DNA from: Cellulophaga sp. HaHa_2_95
GTDB lineage: Bacteria > Bacteroidota > Bacteroidia > Flavobacteriales > Flavobacteriaceae
Direction: 5' to 3'
Assembly (NCBI RefSeq): GCF_019278565.1
Contig: NZ_CP058988.1
Location: 3,472,001-3,536,000 of the forward strand
Length of the DNA: 64,000 nucleotides
The number at the start of each line of letters is the position of its first letter. Position 1 is the first letter of the stretch. The notes below the pieces were generated by a model, which was given only the letters and a program-made list of their open reading frames with translations, was not told the origin of the DNA and searched no databases. The translations under genes were made by a program, and so were the position numbers. This document shows positions 8,782-17,043 of the stretch, piece by piece.

Positions 8782-9582
8782 ATGACCACGTTTAAAACCA
8801 CAGAACTATCGAACCCTGAATTTGAAAGTAACCATCTAAGATTCATGACTATTAAAACGCCAAATTTAAAAGGGCGTGGTGATATCTGTGTTTTTGTACC
8901 TCCTTTTAAAGGTCTAAAAGATGTGCCTATAATTACGCTCCTACATGGTGTATATGGCAGCGCTTGGATATGGGCACATAAGGCAGGCGTACATTTCACT
9001 GCATTGCAAATGATGCAAGAAGGGAAAATAAAACCTATGGTACTTGCTATGCCCTCTGATGGGCTATGGGGAGACGGCTCTGCTTATTTACCACATTCTG
9101 GTAAGGACTTTGAAGCGTGGATTACCACAGATGTTAACCAAGCCGTAACAGAAAATATAGCGTGTACCAGTAAAACATCTCCATTATGTATCGCAGGATT
9201 ATCAATGGGTGGATATGGTGCGTTGCGCTTGGGAGCTAAATATCCTGAAATTTATAAAGGACTATCTGGCCATTCTTCTATTACGAATAAAAACCAAATG
9301 CATTTATTTGTAGAGGAAGATGAAAACAATTACAATCAGGAAAACCTGACCGATGAAGATGTATTTTTATTATTGCAAAAAAATAAATTGCGTTTACCTC
9401 CGTTCCGGTTTGATTGTGGTAAAAATGATATTCTAATAGAACAAAACAGAACACTGCATCAACATTTAATAAAGGAGCATATACAGCATACCTATCAAGA
9501 GTTTGAAGGAAAACATGAATGGAGCTACTGGCAAGAACACATTAAAGATACCTTGCTTTTTTTCGATAGCTTACTGGATTAA
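8782..9582 (+). CDS. Alpha/beta-hydrolase, esterase D / S-formylglutathione hydrolase-like
   Basis: A 266-residue hydrolase of the esterase D family. The nucleophile elbow is GLSMGGYGALRLG with Ser141; the acid is probably Asp in FDCGKNDIL, and the His in FEGKHEWSYW near the C-terminus completes the triad. LLHGVYGS supplies the oxyanion region. There is no signal peptide, so it acts in the cytoplasm. As last gene of the P450 operon it may remove a formyl thioester or ester arising from formaldehyde, as in the parallel clusters of other marine flavobacteria. It could also be a carbohydrate deacylase. It overlaps the end of the convergent next gene by 4 bases. Confidence 0.88.
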   Translation: MTTFKTTELSNPEFESNHLRFMTIKTPNLKGRGDICVFVPPFKGLKDVPIITLLHGVYGSAWIWAHKAGVHFTALQMMQEGKIKPMVLAMPSDGLWGDGSAYLPHSGKDFEAWITTDVNQAVTENIACTSKTSPLCIAGLSMGGYGALRLGAKYPEIYKGLSGHSSITNKNQMHLFVEEDENNYNQENLTDEDVFLLLQKNKLRLPPFRFDCGKNDILIEQNRTLHQHLIKEHIQHTYQEFEGKHEWSYWQEHIKDTLLFFDSLLD

Positions 9583-10121
9583 GGTATGGTTCCTATATCG
9601 TTGAGTTTCCATCCATCAGCGCATTTTTCAAATCTAAAATGATGTTGCCCTCCTTCATGAAAAAAGCTTGGTTCTGTGGTGGTGACTAAAATTTCCCAAT
9701 AGGAGACCCCCTCCAAGTCTTGTTTGTAAAAAGTAGTTTCTCTTTCTTTTAAAAGGGTTACAAACTCTGGATTGAAAAACAGATCAAAATCTTGAGAAAT
9801 AAAAGTATCAACAGGCACATAGATTAAATCTTCATAAATGGTATCATACCATAATGTGTCTGTTTCATGTAATTGAGCAATATACGCTTGTTCTTCTGGC
9901 GTATTCTCTAAACAAGGGTAGCATCTAATTTTAGATTTAGACAGGTCTTTAAAAGACCTTCTCTCTTTTTTTTCAATAGCCTTTAAAAAAGAATTCCAAG
10001 TTTTCTTTATTTCAATATCCTGAGGAGTATTAGCGCTACGCTCATTTCCCGCCGCCATACATAAAAGAACTATAAATGGCGCTATTAAAAGGTAAGCAAG
10101 TTTTTTTATTTTCATTTTCAT
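9579..10121 (-). CDS. Exported hypothetical protein
   Basis: A 180-residue protein with a signal peptide (MKMKIKKLAYLLIAPFIVLLCMAAG) and a mature region with a polar, acidic middle and two cysteines in RCYPCLENT that could form a disulfide. The C-terminus (HFRFEKCADGWKLNDIG) resembles the last strands of NTF2-like or DUF4348-type exported domains, but I cannot name the family. It lies 22 bases downstream of the M23 peptidase gene, probably co-transcribed with it. It ends convergently into the esterase gene. Function unknown. Confidence 0.7.
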   Translation of the reverse strand: MKMKIKKLAYLLIAPFIVLLCMAAGNERSANTPQDIEIKKTWNSFLKAIEKKERRSFKDLSKSKIRCYPCLENTPEEQAYIAQLHETDTLWYDTIYEDLIYVPVDTFISQDFDLFFNPEFVTLLKERETTFYKQDLEGVSYWEILVTTTEPSFFHEGGQHHFRFEKCADGWKLNDIGTIP

Positions 10122-10143
10122 AAAATTTATGGCTTCTGCACGG

Positions 10144-10785
10144 CTATTGTCTATGCGCCTTGATAAATTTAGTAGGATCTAGGTATCCTTCTGTTTCGGT
10201 AGCATAACCTGCTCCTATAGGCAATAATACATCATCTCTAATTTCGAAATGTAAATGAGCTAAATAAATACCACCTGCGTTTCCTATGGTTCCAATAGTA
10301 TCGCCTTTAAAAACATATTGGCCCTGTTCCACAAGTATCGTATCGCAATGTGCATACAAAGACTCTACTACTACTCCATCTACTGTGGTATGCCATATAC
10401 GGATGACCTTTCCCCAGCCACTACCTATATCAGTAGCAAAATTAACAAAACCATTTGCCGTTGCATAAATTGGATCTCCTAAATCGGAATCTCCGCCGGT
10501 GACAGCATTCCAATCTTCTCCAAGATGATTGTTAGTTCCAAAAGGTTGTGCATTATAATAGCCCTTAGCATTAGGCTTAGCGATAGGAAAATCAAAACCT
10601 CTAGCTTTATAAATCGGTTTCTGCTCAAAAATTGCTAAAATAGTATCTAATCTAGTTATCTGTGGTTCCGTTTTTATTATAGATTTCTCCGCAATGGAAG
10701 ACGGACTAGCACTCTCCTTCTTTACCTCTTGACAAGAAACCTGAAACACTATGACAATAAAAAAAAGAATTCTTAAAAAAATCAT
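10144..10785 (-). CDS. M23-family (LytM-type) metallopeptidase, probable lipoprotein
   Basis: A 213-residue envelope peptidase. The N-terminus is a hydrophobic signal with a Cys (VFQVSCQEV) that is probably lipidated, although the -3 residue is atypical. The zinc site is visible as NHLGEDWN (HxxxD) and the HLHFEIR motif, with YAHCDT between them. This completes the LytM active site, so activity on peptidoglycan cross-bridges or other peptides is expected. The GWGKVIRIWH and GNAGGIYLAH segments are the usual core strands. It precedes the exported hypothetical gene on the same strand. Confidence 0.9.
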   Translation of the reverse strand: MIFLRILFFIVIVFQVSCQEVKKESASPSSIAEKSIIKTEPQITRLDTILAIFEQKPIYKARGFDFPIAKPNAKGYYNAQPFGTNNHLGEDWNAVTGGDSDLGDPIYATANGFVNFATDIGSGWGKVIRIWHTTVDGVVVESLYAHCDTILVEQGQYVFKGDTIGTIGNAGGIYLAHLHFEIRDDVLLPIGAGYATETEGYLDPTKFIKAHRQ

Positions 10786-10845
10786 TTATCCCAGTTATTG
10801 AATCATTCATGGTATACCTGCACTAAAATAAGGTATAATAAACTA

Positions 10846-11460
10846 CTAAAGATTAAAACTAAGTTTAATACCTTCTACAATCATACCTGTTCCAATGATA
10901 GCCAGAATAAGTCCCATTAATTTTCCTATAACGGAAATTAGATTCTGCCCTACTTTCTTTACAATGACATCACTTAAAACAAAAGCTACATACGTTAAGA
11001 AAATCATTAACCCAAATATACCAATGACCACACCTATATGTGTATAACTGGCATCGGTCACAAAATTCATTCCTGTTACGATCGTCCCCGGCCCTGCAAG
11101 TATGGGAATAGCTAAAGGTGATATCCCTACACTGTTATCATCTTCTTTATCTTCCGTACTATGAATCTTAGATTTTTTAGACATCAACATTTCGAACCCA
11201 ACATAGAATATTAATATCCCACCGGTAATCTTAAATGCCGGAATCGTAATTCCGAAAAGTTCAAAAATATATTTCCCGGCAAGAATAAAAGACACCACAA
11301 TTATAAAAGCCGTGATGGTTCCCGTTTTTGCAATCTTTTTTTTCTGTTCTTTATCTTTACCTTCTACAAGACCTAAAAAAATAGGTGTATTTGCTATAGG
11401 ATTCATGATAGCAAAAAAACCCATAAATACGGTTAAGCTAAAGGTTAGTATATTATCCAT
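10846..11460 (-). CDS. MarC-family integral membrane protein
   Basis: A 204-residue protein with about six hydrophobic helices (for example TFSLTVFMGFFAIMNPI, AFIIVVSFILAG, AFKITGGILIFYVGFEM, LAIPILAGPGTI). The NPIANTPIFLGL stretch is the family hallmark. MarC proteins were once linked to multiple antibiotic resistance, but that role has not been upheld and the function is unknown. It is monocistronic, divergent from the peroxiredoxin-like gene. Confidence 0.93.
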   Translation of the reverse strand: MDNILTFSLTVFMGFFAIMNPIANTPIFLGLVEGKDKEQKKKIAKTGTITAFIIVVSFILAGKYIFELFGITIPAFKITGGILIFYVGFEMLMSKKSKIHSTEDKEDDNSVGISPLAIPILAGPGTIVTGMNFVTDASYTHIGVVIGIFGLMIFLTYVAFVLSDVIVKKVGQNLISVIGKLMGLILAIIGTGMIVEGIKLSFNL

Positions 11461-11722
11461 ATCTACTCTATTGGTGTTTACTGTTAAAACTAAGGTATTT
11501 CCAAGTGAAAATATAATTAAACTGAAACGTTTAGCTTAGCTTATTCTTACTCAAAAAAATATGAATCAAAAAACAAACTAATCTAAACACTATATTTTAT
11601 GCGCTTATAGCATCAGATTTGCATGACACAATTAGTATATGCGTAACTTCAGGTTTCTTAAAACAGTAATTTACTATTGTAATTATGACATTATAAAACG
11701 TACTAACTTAAAAAGAGAGAAC

Positions 11723-12379
11723 ATGAAAATTACCAAAAAAATAAGACCTTTAGAAAAAGAGATTAACGAAAAGAAAGCCGCTTTTGATAGTTCGGCTTCT
11801 GAAGATAAAAAACAAAAATATGCTGAAGGTATTGCTGCAGTCGTAGAATCTAACATCGTTGGTAACGCGTTGCAAGTAGGCGAAACCGCAATAAATTTTA
11901 CGCTACCTAATGCATTAGGCAAAAAAATCACATTGTATGATGAACTAGAAAACGGTCCTGTAATTTTGATGTGGTACAGAGGAGGTTGGTGTCCATATTG
12001 CAACATGCAATTGCATTACATGCAAGAGATGCTCCCTGAGTTTAAAAAATTAGGAGCTAGTCTCTTGGCAATCACACCAGAAACGCCTGATAATTCTATT
12101 TCTACTAAAGAAAAAAACGATTTAGAATTTGAAGTATTAAGTGATCTTGACAATAAAGTTGGATACGAATATAAGGTTGTATTTAAACTGACCGAAGATG
12201 TAAAAGAAATCTATGAAAATGGTTTTGAATTAAGCAAATTTAATGGAAACGATAAAGGGGAATTACCCTTAGCAGCCACCTATATTATTGGACAAAACAA
12301 AGTAATTCAATACGCGTTTTTAGATGCTGATTATAGAAATAGAGCAGAACCTCAAGACTTACTTGAACATTTAAAGTAA
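11723..12379 (+). CDS. Peroxiredoxin-like (AhpC/TSA-type) protein
   Basis: A thioredoxin-fold protein of 218 residues from the ATG at 11723; an in-frame upstream ATG at 11639 would add 28 residues unlike the family and is less likely. The active-site segment is WYRGGWCPYCNMQL with Cys90 and Cys93. This CxxC form is typical of the peroxiredoxin-like family (peroxide reduction through a redox cysteine), with the thioredoxin-like GETAINFTLPNALGK upstream. The C-terminus carries the AATYIIG strand. It lies next to and converges on oxyR and is close to the catalase, which supports a role in peroxide removal. Confidence 0.87.
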   Translation: MKITKKIRPLEKEINEKKAAFDSSASEDKKQKYAEGIAAVVESNIVGNALQVGETAINFTLPNALGKKITLYDELENGPVILMWYRGGWCPYCNMQLHYMQEMLPEFKKLGASLLAITPETPDNSISTKEKNDLEFEVLSDLDNKVGYEYKVVFKLTEDVKEIYENGFELSKFNGNDKGELPLAATYIIGQNKVIQYAFLDADYRNRAEPQDLLEHLK

Positions 12380-12386
12380 GCCCTTA

Positions 12387-13310
12387 TTATCTCCAGTTTA
12401 TTTTAATAAAGCGCTCGTTTTTCACAAATTCTTCGGGCGTTTTATTTAAAATTTCTAAGCGCAAGGCATCTAACAAAACATCCTTACTAAAAGAATGATG
12501 CGTTACCAAACTCACTTCCCGTACTGGCTTAGGTTCTGTAAAATGAATAATAGTCCCCTTATCTCCCCTATCAATAGCCATTTCCGGCACTAAAGTGAAT
12601 CCGCCATAATTATCTACCATCTTCTTTAAAGCTTCAATAGAGCCACTTTGAAACTGAATAGTTTTAGTGCTTTCCACATTTCCACAGATATTCAAGACTT
12701 GATTTCTAAAACAATGTCCTTTTTCTAAAAGCCAAATGTTATCTAGCGTTTCAATTTCAGTGACAGCAATACTTTTTTTATGTGCTGGAAAATAATTTTT
12801 CTGACCATAAAAAATAAAGGGTTCATTATATAGTTTAACCTCTCTGATATAAGGCTCACTTAATGGGGTTACTAATATCCCAATATCAATTTCTTTTTTT
12901 TGAAGTGCCAAGATAATCTGGTCACTTTCCATTTCTTGTATTTTGAGAATTGTATTTGGATATTTTTCCGAAAAAGCACCAGAAATTAAGGGAATTAAAT
13001 ATGGAGAAATTGTTGGAAGTACCGCTAAGCGATATACTCCTTCTAGATTATCTAATTCTACACTTACCATATTTTTCAGCTCTCCCACTTCACGCAGAAT
13101 TACTTTTGATTTCTGAACAAACATTTCACCTAAATCTGTGGGTTTTAAGGGGAATTTACTTTTATCAAAAATTAAAAAACCAATTTCTTCCTCTAGTTTC
13201 TTTACCTGAATGGTAATTGTCGGTTGCGTCACAAAACACTTTTCTGCTGCCGTAACAAAGTGTCTGTAAGTATCTAAGGCAATTACATACTCTAGTTGCT
13301 GTAAGGTCAT
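12387..13310 (-). CDS. oxyR: LysR-family peroxide sensor OxyR
   Basis: A 307-residue LysR regulator with the N-terminal winged HTH (LEYVIALDTYRHFVTAAEKC) and a periplasmic-binding-like effector domain. The decisive feature is Cys200 and Cys209 in KGHCFRNQVLNICG, which reproduces the spacing of the redox-switch cysteines Cys199/Cys208 of E. coli OxyR. The gene is divergent from the catalase gene with about 100 bases between them, and convergent with the peroxiredoxin-like gene. It is therefore the likely peroxide-responsive activator of katA and probably regulates itself. Confidence 0.93.
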   Translation of the reverse strand: MTLQQLEYVIALDTYRHFVTAAEKCFVTQPTITIQVKKLEEEIGFLIFDKSKFPLKPTDLGEMFVQKSKVILREVGELKNMVSVELDNLEGVYRLAVLPTISPYLIPLISGAFSEKYPNTILKIQEMESDQIILALQKKEIDIGILVTPLSEPYIREVKLYNEPFIFYGQKNYFPAHKKSIAVTEIETLDNIWLLEKGHCFRNQVLNICGNVESTKTIQFQSGSIEALKKMVDNYGGFTLVPEMAIDRGDKGTIIHFTEPKPVREVSLVTHHSFSKDVLLDALRLEILNKTPEEFVKNERFIKINWR

Positions 13311-13349
13311 TCTGTATTAATATAGATTTTAACAATACAAATATATAAA

Positions 13350-13368
13350 GTATTAATTTGATTAATAC
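13350..13368. promoter_or_regulatory. Candidate OxyR operator between oxyR and katA
   Basis: GTATTAA and TTAATAC form a perfect 7-base inverted repeat around TTTGA, contained in the shared oxyR-katA promoter region. It contains the T-N11-A pattern of LysR-type sites. Position supports OxyR binding; the sequence is not an exact match to the enterobacterial consensus. Confidence 0.45.
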
Positions 13369-13413
13369 CCTAAAGTACATCAATTTTACCCTGTCTTAAT
13401 AAATTAAATAAAT

Positions 13414-14940
13414 ATGAAAATGAAGAAAAAATTAGTACTACTTTTTATGGTATCTGTCTCCATGGTGTGCGTATCCCAATCTGCTAACACCATTACCACC
13501 AATGGCGGGATTCCTGTTGGTGACAATCAAAACTCAAAAACTGTTGGTGAATACGGTCCTGTATTATTAGAGGATATCTTTCTAATTGAAAAATTAGCTG
13601 CTTTTGATAGAGAGCGAATTCCTGAACGTGTAGTTCACCCAAGAGGTGCTGGCGCGTCTGGTTATTTTGAAGCCAGCAAAGATATGTCTGAGTATACCAA
13701 AGCAGTAATTTTTACTACAGCTGGAAAAAAAACCGATGTGGCTGCTCGTTTTTCTACCGTAATACACGGTAAAGGATCTCCAGAAACAGCAAGAGACCCA
13801 AGAGGTTTTGCCGTGAAATTCTATTCTACAGAAGGTAATTATGATATTGTAGGGAATAATTTACCTATTTTCTTTATCAGAGATGCGATTAAATTCCCTG
13901 ATATGGTGCATTCTCTTAAGCCATCACCAGAAACCAATAAGCAAGATCCTAACCGGTTTTTTGATTTCTTTTCCCACGTACCTGAAGCTACACATATGCT
14001 AACGCGATTATATACCGACTTAGGAATTCCTAAAGGCTATCAATACATGAATGGTAGTAGTGTTCATGGTTATAAATGGATTAATAAAGATGGTAAGGTT
14101 ACCTATATAAAATATTCATGGGTTTCTAAACAAGGAGAAAAGAACCTAACTATAGAAGAAGCTTCAAAACAACAAGGTTTAGATTGGCAACATGCCACCG
14201 TAAGTTTACGGAAAGATATCGCAGAGAAAAAATACCCACAGTGGGATTTATATGTACAAATGATTAAGCCAGAAGACTTACATTCCTTTGATTTTTGGCC
14301 TTTAGATGCTACCAAAGATTGGCCTGCAGATACAATTGAAAAAATTAAGATTGGTACGATGACATTAGATCAAAACCCAACTAATTATTTTGAACAAGTA
14401 GAAAGTCTTGCCTTCTCTCCAGGCTCCTTAATTCCCGGCATTGAACCCTCTGAGGACAAGCTTTTACAAGGGCGATTGTTTTCTTATTTTGATACGCAGA
14501 GACATAGACTTGGTCCTAATTTTCAGCAATTAAAAATAAATCAGCCTCTAGAAACTCCAAACAATTATAACTCTGATAGCTGGGGTAGCTATGGTAATAA
14601 GAAATTTGAAAATCCAGACGTCAATTACCAACCGAGCAGCAAGGCGCACCTGACAGAAGACAAGCAGTATAAACAATCAGAAACAACACTTACAAATGTA
14701 ACTATTGTTCAAAAGAAAATTACAAAGACGAATGATTTTGCTCAAGCAGGTGATTTCTATAGAACATTGACAAATCAAGAACAAAATAATTTGATTAAAA
14801 ACTTAACGGGAGATTTAAGTCAAGTAACGGACAAGAACATTCAAAAAACAATGATTACCTACTTCTACAAAGCTGATAGTAATTTTGGAATGAGAGTAGC
14901 GCAAGCGCTTGGTTATTCTCAGAAAGATTTTATGAAGTAA
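13414..14940 (+). CDS. katA: Exported heme catalase
   Basis: A 508-residue monofunctional catalase with a Sec-type signal peptide (MKMKKKLVLLFMVSVSMVCVSQS), so it decomposes hydrogen peroxide in the periplasm. Catalytic His75 lies in ERVVHPRGAGA, Asn148 in VGNNLPIF, and the proximal heme Tyr358 in RLFSYFDTQRHRLG. Length fits small-subunit catalases. It is divergent from oxyR and followed 57 bases later by an exported ankyrin protein, the same pairing as katB-ankB in Pseudomonas. An alternative start at 13420 would only shorten the N-terminus by two residues. Confidence 0.97.
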   Translation: MKMKKKLVLLFMVSVSMVCVSQSANTITTNGGIPVGDNQNSKTVGEYGPVLLEDIFLIEKLAAFDRERIPERVVHPRGAGASGYFEASKDMSEYTKAVIFTTAGKKTDVAARFSTVIHGKGSPETARDPRGFAVKFYSTEGNYDIVGNNLPIFFIRDAIKFPDMVHSLKPSPETNKQDPNRFFDFFSHVPEATHMLTRLYTDLGIPKGYQYMNGSSVHGYKWINKDGKVTYIKYSWVSKQGEKNLTIEEASKQQGLDWQHATVSLRKDIAEKKYPQWDLYVQMIKPEDLHSFDFWPLDATKDWPADTIEKIKIGTMTLDQNPTNYFEQVESLAFSPGSLIPGIEPSEDKLLQGRLFSYFDTQRHRLGPNFQQLKINQPLETPNNYNSDSWGSYGNKKFENPDVNYQPSSKAHLTEDKQYKQSETTLTNVTIVQKKITKTNDFAQAGDFYRTLTNQEQNNLIKNLTGDLSQVTDKNIQKTMITYFYKADSNFGMRVAQALGYSQKDFMK

Positions 14941-14956
14941 TAGTACAATTTATACT

Positions 14957-14981
14957 AGAGGGAGTGTACCTAACTCCCTCT
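14957..14981 (+). terminator. Intergenic hairpin between katA and the ankyrin gene
   Basis: A 9-bp perfect stem (AGAGGGAGT pairs with ACTCCCTCT) with a 7-base loop and no T-run. It may partially terminate or protect the katA message, leaving lower expression of the ankyrin gene. Confidence 0.45.
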
Positions 14982-14997
14982 CATCAACTTATTTCCT

Positions 14998-15519
14998 ATG
15001 AAAAAATATACAATAGTCCTTTTAATTTTAATACACAGTACAACTATGAATGCACAATCTATTTTTGAAGCCTCAAGAAATGGCGATTTAAATACAATCA
15101 CCACCCTGTATAATGCCAATAATAATATAATCAATGCCGTAGATGACAAAGGTTTTACACCACTAATTTTAGCGGCTTATAGCAATCAATTGGAAATTGT
15201 AAACTTTTTAATACAACATGGTTGTGCCGTAAATGCCAAAGATTTTTCTGGCAATACCGCACTAATGGGTGTTTGTTTTAAAGGCTATCTCGATATTGCT
15301 AAAACATTAATTGACAATGGTACATCTGTGAATGAGCAGAATGCTAATGATGCTACCGCATTAATTTACGCCAGTACTTTTGGCCATACTGAAATCGTAA
15401 ATTACTTACTTCAGAATAAGGCCGACAAAACAATTAAAGATAATAGAGGTAATACAGCTTTGGCACATGCTGAAATGCAAGGAAATACCGAAATTATGGC
15501 ACTGTTAGTGACGGAATAA
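14998..15519 (+). CDS. Exported ankyrin-repeat protein, catalase partner
   Basis: A 173-residue protein with a signal peptide ending near STTMNA-Q, followed by about four to five ankyrin repeats (DDKGFTPLILAAYSNQLEIVNFL, DFSGNTALMGVCFKGYLDIAKTL, NANDATALIYASTFGHTEIVNYL, and DNRGNTALAHAEMQGNTEIMALL). Ankyrin proteins next to exported catalases, such as AnkB of Pseudomonas, are needed for full catalase activity or heme loading, and this is the likely role here. It follows katA on the same strand after an intergenic hairpin. Confidence 0.92.
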   Translation: MKKYTIVLLILIHSTTMNAQSIFEASRNGDLNTITTLYNANNNIINAVDDKGFTPLILAAYSNQLEIVNFLIQHGCAVNAKDFSGNTALMGVCFKGYLDIAKTLIDNGTSVNEQNANDATALIYASTFGHTEIVNYLLQNKADKTIKDNRGNTALAHAEMQGNTEIMALLVTE

Positions 15520-15823
15520 TCAATGCAAATTTTCTATAAAAATTGTAGCTAAAAAGTACTTTCATCTAGAATTTCATGAATTTGAAAGAAATCTATTTAA
15601 TATATTCTTATAATTCCCTATATTTTCATGTTGCAACCTTAGTTTATAAAAAATATATGAGACTATTCATTACAACCAATAGTTTTACGCTAATTGGCAT
15701 GTAAATAAACTTAGTACAATTATGTTCTATAAATACCTTAATTTTGCATACGTATTTTTTCATTTCCTTAGAGTTTTAAGGTGAAAAGAAATAGGATCAA
15801 TTATAATATAATTACTAAAATTC
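15520..15823. other. Gene-free stretch before the repeat lipoprotein
   Basis: About 300 AT-rich bases. No convincing small ORF or hairpin terminator is visible. The only signal I see is a TAnnTTTG element at 15739-15746, annotated separately. Confidence 0.6.
15739..15746 (+). promoter_or_regulatory. Bacteroidota -7 element (TAATTTTG) for the repeat lipoprotein
   Basis: TAATTTTG matches TAnnTTTG and lies about 77 bases before the lipoprotein ATG. No clear TTTG -33 element is seen at the right distance, so support is partial. Confidence 0.35.
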
Positions 15824-16951
15824 ATGAAAAAAATAAATTTATTTTTTTTAATCATATCATTTCTATTTATAGCCTGTGAAGGTGATCAAGGATCTACGGG
15901 TGCTACTGGTGCCCAAGGATCTGATGGTGCTACTAGCTTGATAAACATTTCTGACGAAGCTCCAGGGAGCAATTGTGAAAATGGCGGGCAAAAAATTGAA
16001 ACAGGATTAGATGCCAATGAAAACGGTATTTTAGAAGCTAATGAAATTCAGAATACTAGATATGTTTGTAATGGCATAAATGGTAGTACTAGTTTAACTA
16101 CAGTAATAACAGAACCTGCAGGAGCGAATTGTGCTAATGGAGGTATCAAAATAAATTCAGGTTTAGACATCGACGGAAACGGTAATTTGGAAGAAAGCGA
16201 AATAACTTCTTCTGCCTTTATCTGTAATGGTGTTGATGGTGACAATAATGGGTTAACTAGAATTACGAATGAAAATGCAGGGGTTAACTGTGCAAACGGA
16301 GGCCTAAAAGTTGATTATGGTATAGATATCAATAATGATGGCGTACTAAATGATACTGAAGTAGAATATACAACCTATACCTGTTTTGAAGAAAACAGTG
16401 GCTTGAGCTTAATTAATATTACCGATGAACCAAATGGAACGTTCTGTGAAAACGGAGGAATTAAAATAGATACAGGGATAGACCTAAATGGAAATCAAAT
16501 CCTAGACGAAGCAGAAATTCTAATCACCAAATACGTTTGTAATGGCTTGGATGGTATTATTAATGAAGAGATTAGAATTAAAATTGTAGAGGGTATTGGT
16601 ACCGCTGCAACTACAACAAGTAGCACACCCATTATTGTATCTGGTATTAGTTTCAATAAAAGTAATTTTGAAAATGTAGGTGCTATCTTTTTTGAATCAG
16701 ATCCTTACGTAAACAATACGCTTAACTTTGCTTTAGTTGAACTTTATAATGTAACGAGTAATATAGGGATTAACAATACACTAATTAGAACCAATGCTAT
16801 CTTTGACAATAAGTCAACTGAGCGTTCTAATGATATTATTAATGAGCTTCCGGATACAGAAATAACATTAGGTATACGATTTAGTTCTGAGCTAAATAAC
16901 GAATTTTCAGCTAGTGGAATTCCTTATTTGGTAATAAAAAGAAGCAATTAA
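15824..16951 (+). CDS. Repeat lipoprotein with collagen-like segment and four EF-hand-like loops
   Basis: A 375-residue lipoprotein (signal ending FLFIAC, lipidated Cys18). Residues 20-37 are collagen-like (GDQGSTGATGAQGSDGAT). Then come four repeats of about 52 residues, each with a Cys pair exactly 31 apart (51/82, 103/134, 156/187, 208/239) and a loop of the D-x-[ND]-x-[ND]-G-x-L-x3-E type at 63-74, 115-126, 168-179 and 220-231 (Gln replaces Gly in the last). The loop is the canonical 12-residue calcium pattern, although flanking EF helices are not evident. The last 130 residues are a separate beta-rich domain. Likely surface-exposed calcium-binding protein; role unknown. Confidence 0.85.
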   Translation: MKKINLFFLIISFLFIACEGDQGSTGATGAQGSDGATSLINISDEAPGSNCENGGQKIETGLDANENGILEANEIQNTRYVCNGINGSTSLTTVITEPAGANCANGGIKINSGLDIDGNGNLEESEITSSAFICNGVDGDNNGLTRITNENAGVNCANGGLKVDYGIDINNDGVLNDTEVEYTTYTCFEENSGLSLINITDEPNGTFCENGGIKIDTGIDLNGNQILDEAEILITKYVCNGLDGIINEEIRIKIVEGIGTAATTTSSTPIIVSGISFNKSNFENVGAIFFESDPYVNNTLNFALVELYNVTSNIGINNTLIRTNAIFDNKSTERSNDIINELPDTEITLGIRFSSELNNEFSASGIPYLVIKRSN

Positions 16952-17043
16952 TAGGAGTGCTAAATCTTTTAAAACAACACAATCTTGAGAGGTTAAATCG
17001 CTACAGTTAGCAATTAATAAAAAAAGAATAAAATTATAGTACT

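Noticed and set aside
11639..11722. N-terminal extension of the peroxiredoxin-like protein
   Set aside because: The upstream in-frame ATG adds residues unlike the family; the ATG at 11723 has an AGAGAG-like site just ahead.
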